Shown here: piece by piece, positions 22,672-35,080 of the stretch | Layout of the letters: the number at the start of each line of letters is the position of its first letter | Numbering within the stretch: position 1 is the stretch's first letter | Source: Stratiolaelaps scimitus | Taxonomy: Eukaryota > Arthropoda > Arachnida > Mesostigmata > Laelapidae | Length of the DNA: 64,000 nucleotides | Direction of reading: 5' to 3' | NCBI GenBank assembly: GCA_019614645.1 | Contig: JABWDB010000034.1 | Location: 3,162,001 to 3,226,000 of the forward strand | Notes under the pieces: generated by a model | Told to the model about the DNA's origin: nothing | Seen by the model: only the letters and a program-made list of their open reading frames with translations | The model's database searches: none | Program-made: the position numbers and the translations under genes

Positions 22672-23137
22672 GTAATATACCTCCTAGACGATAACAATAT
22701 CGATCACATTCAGACTCTCCTCTCTCTCTCGCTGTCTCTCTCTCGCTGTCTCATCGCCCTCCCTTGATTTTAGTTGGTAGAGAACACCGCATCGAGGGTA
22801 ACAGCCAACTGAGACGGGGGTGGGATCCAATTGGACCTTTGGCAAACACTGATTATGGCGTCTCTCCTCGGGTACACAGTTGTTCATTTGTGGCCGCCGA
22901 CTCGCCAGTGGATCTGACAGCCGCGCAGAGGGTGACAAAGCCGTTGTTACGAAAGCCGTTGTTCGTATGAACTGGATGAACGGCGGGGCAACGCAGCTGT
23001 AAAAACAAAACAGTCGACGCGCGCCTTGATCGATATTATGGAGATTATGCAACATATCGGCGGCAGATACCCGTTATTATTATTGTTGTTAAGGAACATC
23101 CATCATTACGAGCTACGCTTGCCCGCTATCATTGCTA

Positions 23138-23195
23138 TTATTATTATTATCATTATTATTATTATTATTATTATTATCATTATTATTATTATTAA
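23138..23195. repeat. (ATT)n microsatellite
   Basis: ATT trinucleotides with two atc interruptions, which give a poly-isoleucine frame that is not a gene. Confidence 0.93.
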
Positions 23196-25263
23196 GTATT
23201 CGTCATAAAGCACTCACAAATGCATAATGTACACACGTATGAATAGTGCTGCTGCAATAATTCGGCCTGGCGTCAGCTGTAATGGATAGTGGCCATATCG
23301 GTAACAATGTCGATAGGGGCTTCAAGGTGTTCCCGGCAGAGGAGTTGTGCAAGATTGTACCTCGCACGGGAGAGATAAACTACAAGCGAGCTATTTTTAG
23401 CGAAATATAGCTATGTTATTGGAGTATATGTATTATTCTCTATTCAGCTCATCTTACACTTGCGAATCCTCGTAGGGCATAGGCGTCGGTATTATCATAT
23501 GTCTCCTGGCTGTATAAACAACGAAGTAATTGAGGACAACTGTCACTTTCCAGTGGAGATTCCCTGGGAAGATGTGTCAACCGGGCAGAGCTGCTATTGG
23601 TAATATATTGATTCCTTTGGGTTTCAACCGAACCATTTGATCGCCTCTGTGCAAATGCAGGTCAAGACCCTTTTTGTATTCACAGCAAGAAACAATGCGG
23701 CCAGAATGCGTAGAACATGACGATTATAACTAAATCTATCATATTTACACAGACGAGGCATCTTTACCATTCAAATGAAGAAGTAGCCATATATCTAACC
23801 ATAGTCGTTTTGAAGCTGAATGCCTCGTTCGTTGCGCAATACCTCGTTGTTGACGCATTTGTATACATTATATATTATAACCACTAATGTCGGTGCCACC
23901 CTATAATATACTCGTAGGTAGAAATTTCGGCAGCCAGGATAACCGCGCGCACACGCACACCGGGGATCGGGGTATTAGATTTATCGCCTGCGCCACGCGC
24001 TAGGCCGCTATATAGGATCGCCAACGTAAGGCGTCGAGCGTTTCCTCCTGAATCCGCCGCTAGATAGACCAGTCGGAAGTACGCGCAACCACCTTCTGCT
24101 GAGGGGAAGGTCTTGGAAAGAGACGCCTCGGCGGAGAGCCCGCCAGTCTTGGACAGCGTCGGATTGGTTGGAGGGGAGTCTCGAGGAATCTGCGGTGTCA
24201 GCTCGTACGCCCCAGCGCGCTCGTGAGTTCCCAACGGTGCTCGCCGCAGACGCCATCCGGGAAGGCAGTACCTAGAGCTTCGGGAGCCCCTTTGCTGCTG
24301 CTGCTGCTGCTGCAGGAGCCATCCTGTACAACCTCTTTTGGATCAGCATGCAAGCTGAGATGGGGTGCGCTCGGCTTGCCCTCCCTGTGGAGTGGGCTTT
24401 CCTCAGGGGCCTTCCTTTTCCCATCCACCGGGAAGCACCAAGCCGGCGTTTTGAGGGAACCGGCGAGCCGTTTACCCCAAGCAGGCATCACACACAGCAG
24501 GGCTCCCATCCACCCTGGCAAAGGCAACCTGTGTGTCATCCACAACGCGAGGGAGAAGTGGCCCGGAGATCGATCGCACTTCACTTTATATTTATACGTG
24601 CGACTTGAGCGCAAACCTATGCAAGCCTAGCAGGAAGTAGTCAGCTTCAGCTCTGGAACCCTCCCCAACGTCCTCCATCGATGCCGAAAGAGTACCTTTT
24701 TCCGAGCCCAGATTCAGGGATATTTGTCGTGTTTGGTCTCATGCGTGTCACCTTTTGCGCACCGAGCTAACTGCTGTTAGGCCCTCGACGCTGCATAGAT
24801 TTGGTACTCCATGCCGCGATCCCAGGACGTTGTCTGGTGCTCTCCCTTTCAGAGGGGCCCTTGTCTGCCGCCCCGCTTACTCCGACAATCGCCACAATCC
24901 ACCAACGCGTTACTAACCTGCCGTTGAGAAAGCAGATTTCAACTGCTTGCTATCAGCGCACCAGATCGTTTGCTCTAACGGATCAGCTGGCCGCCTTGTT
25001 TTTGCGTATGGGTGAAGTTGCCCCTATGAGTCTCGGTGGTGCAGGAACGATCCGTGGGGTGAATCGGCGGGAGCACAAACTACGGCGAGCAGAAGGCAAT
25101 CGGCTTACTTGAGAGTCAGTCCTCTGCTAGTCAGATTTAGATGGGCATGGACGGCGACGAGGTGCAAATAGAGACTAGGGCAATGCGGGCGTGGTCCAAA
25201 GCTATTCAGCCAGAGTGATATACTCACTCTCATTTGGTATCGTTGTCTACCTCTCCACAATGC

Positions 25264-25296
<33 letters not shown>
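25264..25296. repeat. (TA)n microsatellite
   Basis: Uninterrupted TA dinucleotides in the Ig8 intron. Confidence 0.95.
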
Positions 25297-25298
<2 letters not shown>

Positions 25299-26320
25299 AG
25301 CCATAGATACAGAAAATTGCGAGATTAAGCTCCGCTTCTGCACTTAGAGGTATTTCTAAATAGGAAGGACACCATGCTTATTGCTCTTCGCAAAGGATAT
25401 GATAGTAATGGCCAAGGACACAATCGCACTACAACAGATAATCGACATATCTCGAAAGGAAGCAGATGAAATTGGACAGGAATTAAAATTCATAAAAAGA
25501 AACGTGTCAACGTAATCGTCTCAAGGGAGAGATACAAAGTCTTCGTAATACAGGGAACACAGGTTAGGTACAAAGACAGGTAAAAACAGAGATTGCAAGT
25601 GACATCGGTGTTTTTGAAAACGAACCTGGTAATGGGACAAAGCAGGCAGATGCTTGACAGACTCTGTGGAGCTGCTCAAATTGTCAGACATGCGATTTTC
25701 GCCTGGGGAAGCACGCTAAAGTGTATTTGCATTTAAAATGGCATACAGTGATGATAACGAACAACGCGCATATTATAATTGGAATTGACCAGATTCAATG
25801 CAACGTTCAGTGGTTTCTTGTCGTTCCACCGTCGTTCTACTTGCGCCATACAACTTGTGTCTGGGTGGGGGGGTCACAATTTAGCCGGTCTCCGGTTCCC
25901 GCACGAAAGAGGTCGATTCGAAGATATGAGACTGGAGTGTATTACTAGAATAATTAATAGTTAAGTCGACAATACACCAGCGCGTCTATGATGGAAGGGA
26001 TAGAAAGATCGCCGAAAGCGTCGCCTGCAGCTTTCCGTTTAGAACTGTCGAATAGTCAAGCAGAGAAGCAAGAACATAAAACTGTAGATAAGTGAATTCG
26101 AGCTCGTTGAAGTAGTAGTAATTTAGGCAGCGATTCACCTTGAGGGGTTGTACCAGATATTTCGGTTCAGCTAAGTCTGGACGTTTCCCTGATAACAAGG
26201 CTAGCTGCTGTTATATACCGACGACGTCTTAAACGCAGCCTACGAAGGGGGTGGCGACAGTAATAAAAAGTGGTGAGCGTATAACCGAGAAGAGACGGCG
26301 ATAGTGGCAGAGGTGGTGAA

Positions 26321-26470
26321 GGTAAAGCTTTATTGGTTTATTAAAGGAGCTGCAATTTCACAATGCTTAAGCTCTCTCTTATATGTCATCACGCAGCGGG
26401 GCTCGAACCCGCCGCCTCTGGTTTTCGACAGCCAGAGACCACTAAGCCATCCAAGCCACTGCGCTGATAA
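26321..26470 (-). mobile_element. tRNA-derived SINE, copy 2 (best preserved)
   Basis: On the minus strand it starts about cttatcagcgcagtggc, has box A tggcttagtgg, an anticodon-arm-like stem (ctctgg with ccagag, tcgaaa in the loop), box B gggttcgagcccc, then gatgacatataagag, gcttaagcattg, aataaacc and aataaag, ending in a ctttacc tail. The head resembles a serine-type tRNA through its tcgaaa loop; this is a weak assignment. It matches copy 1 at 11558 in the opposite orientation. Confidence 0.88.
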
Positions 26471-26647
26471 GATTTGGTCGAATGAGATTTTGAGACCAAA
26501 GGGACCAGATGTAGTGACATCGAAATCACTGTGATCCTAAGAGTAATAGTCACTGATCAAATGAAGGACGCGAAGTGGCAGCAGCGCTCACGAACGCCAA
26601 CGCGCGCCTCTGTTTTAACAGAGATACTGTACAGAATAGTAACTCGA

Positions 26648-26678
<31 letters not shown>

Positions 26679-26983
26679 GAACGAGAGAAATGTCTTGGGT
26701 CTGGTGGGTTGGATGGTAGCAATTGTCACATCAGAATAATACTAATAATAATGAAGGCTGAGGTCTTCAAAGAGGAGGCTGATAGCCTAATAGTCTAACA
26801 GGCGAATATCTGGCGCGCACCAAAGTCTGATGTGAGCGATGATTGATGACGAATCACCCGATGTCACTGAGTCACCCGATAATTGCCGTGTATCAATAGG
26901 AGTAGCCCTACAATTCGCTCTTGGCTCCGTAACAGTACTCATCCATAACACATCTGTATACGTGCGTTCATGGCAAATTACAG

Positions 26984-27151
26984 GTCAAGGCAATTATGAG
27001 CCTGTGACAACAAGTTACCACTATCAAATATACGAGAACGGCTCGTTGACAATACAGGACGTGACAAAGAACGACGCAGGATTCTACCTTTGTCAAGCGA
27101 CGAACGACGTCGGGCCGGGACTTAGCTCCGTGATCTCACTCAACGTTCACG
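26984..27151 (+). CDS. Dscam: Dscam exon: second half of Ig8
   Basis: Acceptor tggcaaattacag at 26983, donor gtaagc at 27152, 168 nt, phase 1 both ends. It reads GQGNYEPV, YENGSLTIQDVTKNDAGFYL, CQATNDVGPGLSSVISLNVH, the F and G strands of Ig8. The next intron (27152-28292) holds only short ATT/TAA runs. Confidence 0.92.
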
Positions 27152-28292
27152 GTAAGCGGTATTGACATATTATTATTATTATTAGAATGATTAGAAAATA
27201 GGTGAATTATAAGTGTGACTGCAGAGACATCGTTGCGATCGGGCCGAGAGTGCAAGTTGCGAGAAGGTCAGCTGTCTGCCAGATACAAAGTGACACAAAC
27301 TCATGAACTTTATACTATCTGAAATAGATGATATTATATCGCGGTATTTCTAAGAGTTGTGTGAGACGATTGCACGCGAAGCTAACTAAATCAATAATTG
27401 TTATCATTAGTAATAATAATAATAATCCAATACTTTAAATGTTATGTGCATGAGTCTATGTTCTTTTTTGTCACGACGACCTCGAAACAATCTCTTGGCG
27501 TTCACAATTTTGTAGAATTCTTGAGCACAGACGTCAACTGACGCGAAGATACATTGAAAGGCACACATCTACGAAAAAGGCCGGGTTCCACATAAATATA
27601 ATAAAAAAACCTTGCCAGCACACCCTAATGTTAACTGGGATACACTAGGATGACCCTGTTGGATCGATGTTTTGACAACGGATATGACTTGTGAAACATT
27701 CAACCCAATTACCCAAGCAGGACTGAGTCAGTTTTCGACACAAGAAGGCCACTCAATCGTGGCCTTTTGTATTAGACTTGTACCCCATGAGACAGTGTCT
27801 CTAGCGACTCTAGTGTCGTGTACCAGCTTCGATCGATGCATGCATCCAACACCAGGATAGAGAAGGATACGCTGAGAGCCTCTGATCAGTTCATGTCGGG
27901 GTCGTTACATTGCGTTTCCGTGTTAGTTAGTATTCAACATTCATTTCTTGGGTGCATTCGTAGATTTTTGGGGAATCGTTAGCGGGTATCCTGATGACTG
28001 AGTGAACGATGCACGGTGCAACTGCAAGGTAATTATCTCTCGGGTTAATTACTATTGCGATATCGAGAAGAAGAAGAACAACGTTAACAAGGAAGACTGT
28101 CTGGATATCTGTTGCCGTTACAGGGGCCAATAGGCCAACAGGTGTATGTGGGGTGGAGCAGAGTGGGGTTGGGGGTTTGCTGGCGTTCGCTGCTGTCCTG
28201 CACAAGCAGTCACTCGGTCTCGCCACCTAACGATAACCACAATCAAAATAATAATATCTACTGCCATATCTTCGTTGGCCGTGTTGTTCCAG

Positions 28293-28607
28293 TGGCGCCG
28301 GAGTTCAAAACTAAGTTCCACACAAAAATGGTTCGCAAAGACGAAGACGTGAAGCTCACGTGCGAGGTGAAGGGAGACCAGCCGATTCAGATTCAGTGGC
28401 ACAAGGACAAGCTGCCCTTGCTGGGCCTAGCCTCGACCGAGACTGCGGGCCTGGCGGGAGCCAAGGTGCGGGACGTGCCTATTACCGACGGTACAAAGTC
28501 GGAGCTGACACTGAGCCGCGTCGGACGAAAGGATTCGGCTCTGTATTCCTGTGTGGCCACCAACAAGTATGGCACAGATGATACGAACATTCAGCTCATC
28601 GTACAGG
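28293..28607 (+). CDS. Dscam: Dscam exon: Ig9
   Basis: Acceptor gtgttgttccag at 28292, donor gtacgt at 28608, 315 nt, phase 1 both ends. Whole Ig domain: VAPEFKTKFHTKMVRKDEDV, KLTCEVKGDQPIQIQWHKDK, GTKSELTLSRVGRKDSALYS, CVATNKYGTDDTNIQLIVQ. The CVATNxxGxDDxxIxxIVQ ending is a strong Dscam Ig9 hallmark. The 423-bp intron after it shows nothing recognisable. Confidence 0.94.
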
Positions 28608-29030
28608 GTACGTTTCTCGCCTATGAAACGATAAGCGATTGATGAAAGTCATCTTTACTTCGTCGTCTTTGTTGTTCTTCTCCCGTTTGTTCGTTGTTCA
28701 CTATTTACACCCCTTCCGGATGTGTGGAAGTGTTCGACCTTGCAAAGTGGAACTTTCACCACTGGTCCAACTAGGTAACTCCGGTGGCGCTGATATGTGC
28801 ACCGCCTTTCCTGTCTACAACAAGACGCTGCTGACGTTGACAATTTTTTGTTGTTTGGTGTGCATCTGCTGAGGTGGAATCATTGAGGTGCCTTTTTTGT
28901 TGTTCCAATCGGAACACTAACACGTATGCAAACGTAAGCGTCAAGGTCAAAGAGATTCACAACGAACAGAATATGTAGTGGGGAGAGTTTTCATTAAAAC
29001 GTTGCTAACGTTGTTTATGTGCCATTACAG

Positions 29031-29162
29031 AAGCACCTGATCCTCCGCGCGGTGTAAGAATCACCGAAGCCGGCTCGCGACGCGCCCGAGTTCAATGGGA
29101 TCCGCCCTTCAGCGGAAACAGCCTCATCACCCAGTACCGCATTCAGATACTCGAGACATCAA
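29031..29162 (+). CDS. Dscam: Dscam exon: FN3-1, first part
   Basis: Acceptor gtgccattacag at 29030, donor gtgagc at 29163, 132 nt, phase 1 both ends. It reads EAPDPPRGVRITEAGSRRAR, VQWDPPFSGNSLITQYRIQI, with the conserved proline start, W and Y of a fibronectin III fold. The 302-bp intron after it shows nothing recognisable. Confidence 0.92.
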
Positions 29163-29464
29163 GTGAGCATCGTGGTCGACAGTTGACGTCGCTCTTTTCC
29201 CATGCAACTGTTGTCAATTAGCATTAACAGCATTAGTTGATTGAGTCACGAGTGGAGTGTTCCGATTTGTTCATCATGTGATGAGAGATAGCCGCTGATA
29301 TATTTTGTACACGATGGCTAAGTGATCCTGCTAGTCCATGAACGTCAGGCGTTGCCCATTATGCGAGGCACGAAGGCCGTTTTGAGAAGACAACAAGCTT
29401 AGGCGGAATTCGTATTGGCTCGCTAAACGCAGCTCGCTAACTCATTATTTTCTACACCTGTTAG

Positions 29465-29644
29465 GATCGTCTGGTGTCCACTCATCGACAGCACCCCATA
29501 ACATCACAATCACGTCAACTGAGACCCAAACCCCGATCAAGACTTTGCGTCCGTCGTCGTCGTACGAGCTCGTCGTAATTGCAGAGAACGGCGTGGGCGA
29601 GTCCCTGCCAAGCGTAAAGGTGCCTTTCCAAACTGAGGGCGAAG
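29465..29644 (+). CDS. Dscam: Dscam exon: FN3-1, second part
   Basis: Acceptor tctacacctgttag at 29464, donor gtgagt at 29645, 180 nt, phase 1 both ends. It reads APHNITITSTETQTPIKTLR, then SSYELVVIAENGVGESLPSV, the tyrosine-corner and N-x-x-G of FN3 domains. Confidence 0.92.
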
Positions 29645-32115
29645 GTGAGTTTCTGACGTGCCACACAACGCTGCCGAGTTGAACCGTCGACATCTCTAGG
29701 TATTGCAGATTCAAGCTTATTACGCAACGTACTGCCGCGGCTTAGACGCCAATCTCCGCCGGTCGGCGTTCACCGAGCAGCCGTTCAATGACTGGCTCGT
29801 CTCCTCCACCACCGTAGACCGGCTTCCTCTGCCGCACGGCCGCTCTATGCTGTAACAACAGTGAAGATGCTCTCTGGGCACAGGCGTGCGTCGTAATAAT
29901 AACGGTGCAAGACGGTGGAAGCGGTGCTGCCACGAAACGCATCTAGATGATGTGGTTTCAGGGGAATGTCATTTGCAGATGGCGTCAGCAGCATCGGCCC
30001 CCTCCTCAGACCGCTATGCGCATTCGCAACCCGGGCAACAACGACAACAAGGACATCAGCGGCGGCAGCGGCGGCAGCAACCACCGACAACGATCGCACG
30101 TTGTGGTAGAGGCACAACAGAAAGCAGCACCAGTAGCAGCATCTCACTCTCGTGAAGCTTTTCTTCCCTGGGGCCTTATTCTGATGTCCAACGAGGGCGG
30201 ACGGGCGGACCCGAGGGCTAGCCGAGGCCCCCCTTCCCGCGCGCTGCCTTCCTCGCTGCGGTAACCCCAGCCGGCGAAGCCCAGCATCCAGATTCAAATT
30301 CAATTTCAAACCTCGTTATGCGAGCTGCTGCTGTTGCCGTCGCCGTCTGCGAAGCTGGGAACTCTGGCGAGTCCGGGCGGGGGGGGGGCGGGGGGGGGGA
30401 GCTGGATGTTTGGGGATATGAGCGGTTGTTTGCCGTTTTGTTGCACCGGCAAGGATACGCCGGGTGCCAGCTAGCTGTGGTGCCTGCGAGCCGGCCATCC
30501 ATGGCCTGCCACGCACAAGCCGTAGCGGCCGAGCGCGTGGCAATTCGCTCCCTCGTCCTCTCAGCAGCTATCGCCGTTGGAACAGGGAGGCTCCTTCCCG
30601 TGCGATTTTTTCGCTTGCTCTTGTTCACGTTGGCGTAGAGCCAACGAGCTTGGTCAGCGCTGGCCAGGGAGCAATGAAAAGCGTGTTGAAAGAGAACAGG
30701 CCAGAACGCTGGAGGCAAGGCAAGAATACGGAGGGACAACCTTGGGCAATCTATAATAGCATGCTGGAGTTGGCTGGAGAGAGCCGGATCTGCCTGTCGT
30801 TAGCTAGAAAGATAGTCGAGTCATGCATACGGCGAATAGCTGCTTTATCTGAAGAAGGGCAGGATAGTGTATGAACGCACAGCAGCGGGTCGCCAGACGG
30901 AGAACTTACGGTGAACAGGATGTGTGTAAATTCGGGGGGAACGGTTTCTGCCGTAACGCGGCATGAAGGTGTCAATTTGGTGAGATTTCCGCAGGACTTG
31001 CCTCACGTTCACACCTTCGCGGCTATCCGTACTAACCGAGAGGCGAACTCAGTAGGCGGATGCCGGATTAGGGATAGCGTGCAAGATGGCTGAACCCAAA
31101 AAAAAATGGTGCGTGCGTGTACGCCAAAATCCAAACGACTGATCTTTCTATAGAATAAGATCCTATTATGGACGAAAAATCGCCTTGGCAGAGTTTGGTG
31201 AGACCTTGTGCCTATTTTAGAGGAACAACCTGCTTGAGGACACCCTACGAAATCGTCTTTGACCTGATTTAGCCAATACAACATCGTCCAAATTACCTTT
31301 ACGTACGCTGACAATTTTTATAGGGGCTCTCTCCATCGTTGACAGGGGCAAACTGTGTATAGTGAGCATTACACTAAATGATGGTCGATGAACAGGGTGG
31401 GGTATTTAAAGTAAGATCCTTCTTCTCGATGAAGTGTATACGATCCATTGTTCACGTTGATCTCATCGCGTGAGACAAATCTCGGTCCATGTACGTTTGA
31501 CGATTTTCGATTTCAATGCAAGTTCGAGCAGTTCGATCTGAGCTATACAATCATCATACAGTTTCCAGTTGGTCCCAGTTGATCAAGCAATTGATTGCGT
31601 TTGATGACGCTTGTCCGTCATTCATTCCCGATGTGCTGCAGAGTAATCAAAATCTACTTACGAGTTATATGTCCTCGAAGTGGCCTCTTTTAGGGCGACG
31701 ACGAGGTCCCCGTAGGCCAACGAGATAGGATAAGGACTAAACCATATATGGATAGGCCATCACATTGATGATTTGATCATGAATCGATCGTATATTCTTC
31801 ATTTCAGTGGACAAAGTACATCTACTGTATACGACGTTTCGAGTTAGATATTAGCAACCTCTTCGAAATGATTCCGTATGCCGAACGCAAGGCACAAGGC
31901 GAACCAGACAATGATCACACGAAGTGCACACCGTCGTAGAAAGTCTCAAAGCCTCTCGGCGGATATCCGAAGCATGAGGTTGGCGTTTTCAACGGTGTGA
32001 GAACGACGTTCTCGGCAAAACGGCTCTCGCCAATTTGCCTTATCAATAGACTCAATACTAATAATAACGATAGACTCAAAGCTAATAATATTGCGTGTCA
32101 TTTTTCTCCACACAG
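29645..32115. other. Intron, 2.5 kb, with GC-rich block
   Basis: The 29.7-30.8 kb part is GC-rich, has frames open on both strands, a CAG/CGG-type repetitive stretch near 30050-30140 and long G runs at 30375-30399. None of these frames resembles a known domain. The rest shows nothing recognisable. Confidence 0.6.
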
Positions 32116-32186
32116 TTCCCGAGGGGCCGCCGGAACAAATTAGTGTAGAGGCTACATCTTCGACTTCGTTGCGAGTCTCGTGGATG
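32116..32186 (+). CDS. Dscam: Dscam exon: FN3-2, first part
   Basis: Acceptor tttctccacacag at 32115, donor gtaagt at 32187, only 71 nt, entering phase 1 and leaving phase 0. It reads VPEGPPEQISVEATSSTSLR, VSWM, then joins PPPVHMHNGDILG in the exon at 33902. It is too short to be found by ORF length; the join is supported by phase and by the W-x-PPP pattern of Dscam FN3-2. Confidence 0.88.
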
Positions 32187-32871
32187 GTAAGTAGACCAAT
32201 CCCCCAAGGGCAAGAGATCTGATTTCACAGCACTCGATAAACGACAACACTTAATTAGAATTTGTATCGCCGACGTTTAAGTGTAGCCAGCAACTGGGTT
32301 GGGGCAAGCTAAATAGAAGCACTCGACGCGAGGGTCGTATCTAGGGGAAACGCGGGACATATCTGCCGCCTAAGCTAAACAGATTGCGTGCAAATACGAT
32401 TAGAACAGTAGTGGTCCTCGATAGAACGTCGTCATGGAAAGAACTGTTTCCAGTCCTCGTGAAAAGAAACACTCGATTATCCATTTAGACAGGTCCGTTG
32501 CGGACGATCCGACCCAAGATCAAAAGGCAACAATTTGAATGTTTGCGCCATTTTCTTCTAGTTTGTCTGCAGTTGTTACGCTGTCAGTGTGGCCACACAT
32601 ATTGATCATATCGGGTCGATTCCGTCTCTACGGATACCCGAAATCGTGAGGCCGTATTTGTCAATACGGTTCTACTCATTTTTTTTTACAGAAGAGGACA
32701 TTGACGATCCGAGACGAAGTATACAGACACAGCCAGTAGCTTGCAATCCTCCCTCTTCACACGTTTGCATGTATACTGCTTAATCGCCAAGCTTAAAATA
32801 ATGGGTAATGCCTTAACTGACCGTACGATGGCAATACTCCAATTATCGATTAACAGCTCACCTGTTAATGA

Positions 32872-32911
<40 letters not shown>

Positions 32912-33901
32912 TATAGAAGGGGGGGAGGGAGCAGAGAGAAGTGCACAATCGTAGGATCATGGGCAGGAACTTTTGACCCTGCTCTGCCAAGTAAGGTTGA
33001 CACGGGACTCCGGAGGGGCGACAGAGACCTCGGTATGGCCTCATTGCCACGTCGGCCACTGAGTCAAGCGGGCTTAGCGAAGGCGGGGCAAGGCAACTGA
33101 GTTACGTCGTGTGGAACCAACCCTATAGTTATCCAGCCATGCTGGCCGTGATCTCGACAATGGGAGGGCAAAAATGGCTTATCATTGTAGCAGTAATAGC
33201 AGAGCGCAGCAGTAGTAACGGCGCCGGTCCACTTTGTACGTCGCGTAGTTGTCTTTACGATAATTGCAGCCGAATGAGGTTGGTCCGTCCGTCACACACG
33301 TTCGGCAATCGCGCCCATTTCTCCGCTGTGATCTTCACTGGCCCAGGAGGTGCAGTTGCTTAGACGGTTGCTGTCCCTTAGATGAGTTACTCTTGTACAT
33401 CATACGCCTATAATATCACATATGATATCGAGTGGATATAAGTTTCGGTGGGAGGGGGAGTGGACCATCTCTCGTTCTCTTATACTCCACTGTAGTCTGG
33501 GGTGGTATCGATGGACTTCCAATAGGGTTGTAAGTTCTCGGGCTTAGCTCAGACGAAACCAAAAGAACTAGAGGTTATATATTAAAGCATATCGGCCAAC
33601 AGATATGTATGTTGGGCGAACGTAGATTTCCGAGTTCGAGTTGCTTACTGAACAAAAGTACAAGCGAATTATCGTACTGGACACAAAAAGCTTCGCGGCG
33701 CCGTGGCCACTTTTAGAAATCAATTAAGCAAGGCGGGACTCGTTCAATCACTCAAAGATGCTAACCTTCATGGTGATTTACCTCAGTCGAAAATTCCCCG
33801 CCATTTTCAACCATGCTAGCTCAAGGATCTCTCTCTCTCTCTTGCTGCGTCATCATGTAAATTAAATTGTACGTTTTGTTCCAATGTACGAACTCCAACA
33901 G
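32187..33901. other. Intron, 1.7 kb
   Basis: Contains a (TA)n tract at about 32872-32904 and no recognisable coding sequence. A (CT)n run lies at 33828-33842. Confidence 0.7.
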
Positions 33902-34139
33902 CCTCCACCAGTCCATATGCACAACGGCGATATTCTCGGCTATTACGTCGGCTACAATTCTTCTGGTGAGAAGATCCAGTATAAGACGGTTGACGTCAAA
34001 TCGGCTAGTCAACCACGTATTGAAACCGAACTGAAGGGACTTCACAAGTGGACGAGGTACTCAGTTAGTGTCCAGGCGTATAACAAGAAAGGTGCCGGAC
34101 CACGCTCGGATCCTGTCGTCAAACCCACAATGGAAGATG
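33902..34139 (+). CDS. Dscam: Dscam exon: FN3-2, second part
   Basis: Acceptor cgaactccaacag at 33901, donor gtgcgt at 34140, 238 nt, phase 0 to phase 1. It reads GDILGYYVGYNSSGEKIQY, LKGLHKWTRYSVSVQAYNKK, GAGPRSDP. The GxILGYYVGY segment is almost invariant among Dscams I know. The 460-bp intron after it shows nothing recognisable. Confidence 0.94.
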
Positions 34140-34599
34140 GTGCGTAGCAGAGACATTCAGCCACTAATCGCGATTAGCTAACACAATGTTATAACGGATT
34201 GAATGCACTTGCCAATGGACGTATTGTACGTCTATATTTCTCGAGTTAAACAAGGACGTTTAACGTGGCGTACATGGAACGCAGAGAACTTTGCTGGTGC
34301 TATTGGCGATTACGTTTGAATATAGTAGTTTGTTCGTCATTTCTCACTTGAGATTCACCTGTTTTGCAAGTGACCCCCTGTGTCAAATCATGAAACAGGA
34401 CAGAGCCTATCGGATGTTCGTTAGACCGCCTATCTGTGTCCTAATATTGTAATAATTATAATAATTAATAATACCTAACGATTATTATTACTCTGTTACA
34501 AGTGTAGAAATCATCTTTACTTGTAGTAAGCGAGAAGTGTTTTATTCAAACATCTTTACTTGTTGATACTAAATATATAGTTTCTCCAATATATTTCAG

Positions 34600-34749
34600 T
34601 TCCAAGTCGACCTCCGCGGAAGGTGGCTTGCGAAGCCAAGTCATCCAGCAAAATTAAAGTGACATGGACGCCTCCACCCCATAATGCGCTTCACGGCCAT
34701 CTTGAGGGGTACAAGATCCGCTATCGAAAGACCGAGTCGCTTGAAGACG
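34600..34749 (+). CDS. Dscam: Dscam exon: FN3-3, first part
   Basis: Acceptor ccaatatatttcag at 34599, donor gtgagc at 34750, 150 nt, phase 1 both ends. It reads VPSRPPRKVACEAKSSSKIK, VTWTPPPHNALHGHLEGYKI, RYRKTESLED. Confidence 0.93.
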
Positions 34750-34912
34750 GTGAGCGGATTTCTCAAGAGCCTTTGACGAATTGCCGTCGCCGTAGTTGAT
34801 GACGAAATGCCCTGCATATACGGCTAGCTCGTTTTTATTAATTTTTAGTGGAAATATATCCTCCATTGTCTGCTCCGAATGGAATCTAACGATTCGGCAT
34901 TTATCATTTCAG

Positions 34913-35080
34913 AGGACGATGAGCCAATTCTCGAGACTGTGATCAAATCAGGCGAGCAACAGGACTACAACCTGGACAGCCTTGGCAAGTTTGCCAACTA
35001 TTCAATCCAGCTGTTGGCTCGAACTCGAAAAGGTGACGGGATTGAAAGTGATCCGGTCTATTGTAAAACACTGGAAGATG
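34913..35080 (+). CDS. Dscam: Dscam exon: FN3-3, second part
   Basis: Acceptor atttatcatttcag at 34912, donor gtgagt at 35081, 168 nt, phase 1 both ends. It reads LDSLGKFANYSIQLLARTRK, GDGIESDPVYCKTLED, the L-x-x-x-x-Y-x-x-Q-x-x-A-x-T pattern of this FN3 domain. The 683-bp intron after it becomes GC-rich towards its 3' end. Confidence 0.93.

Larger units (their letters stand above)
22672..26983. other. Intron, 4.3 kb, splitting Ig8
   Basis: Contains an (ATT)n tract at about 23138-23195, a GC-rich block at 24.0-25.1 kb, (TA)n at about 25264-25296 and 26648-26676, and a minus-strand SINE at 26321-26470. Overlapping frames in the GC-rich block, including one with leucine from a (CTG)n run near 24294, match no family I recognise. 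Confidence 0.6.

Noticed and set aside
24198..24630. Overlapping open frames of about 135 codons on both strands
   Set aside because: Mutual overlap, repeat-driven leucine/serine runs and no known domain. Kept only as a composition observation.
26393..26470. Possible functional tRNA gene on the minus strand
   Set aside because: Box A and box B are present, but the acceptor stem does not close and the sequence runs on into a SINE body with an aataaa tail; a second copy exists at 11558.
30218..30739. 173-codon minus-strand open frame
   Set aside because: Low-complexity Ala/Pro/Arg sequence in a GC-rich block with open frames on the other strand; no recognisable domain or splice context.
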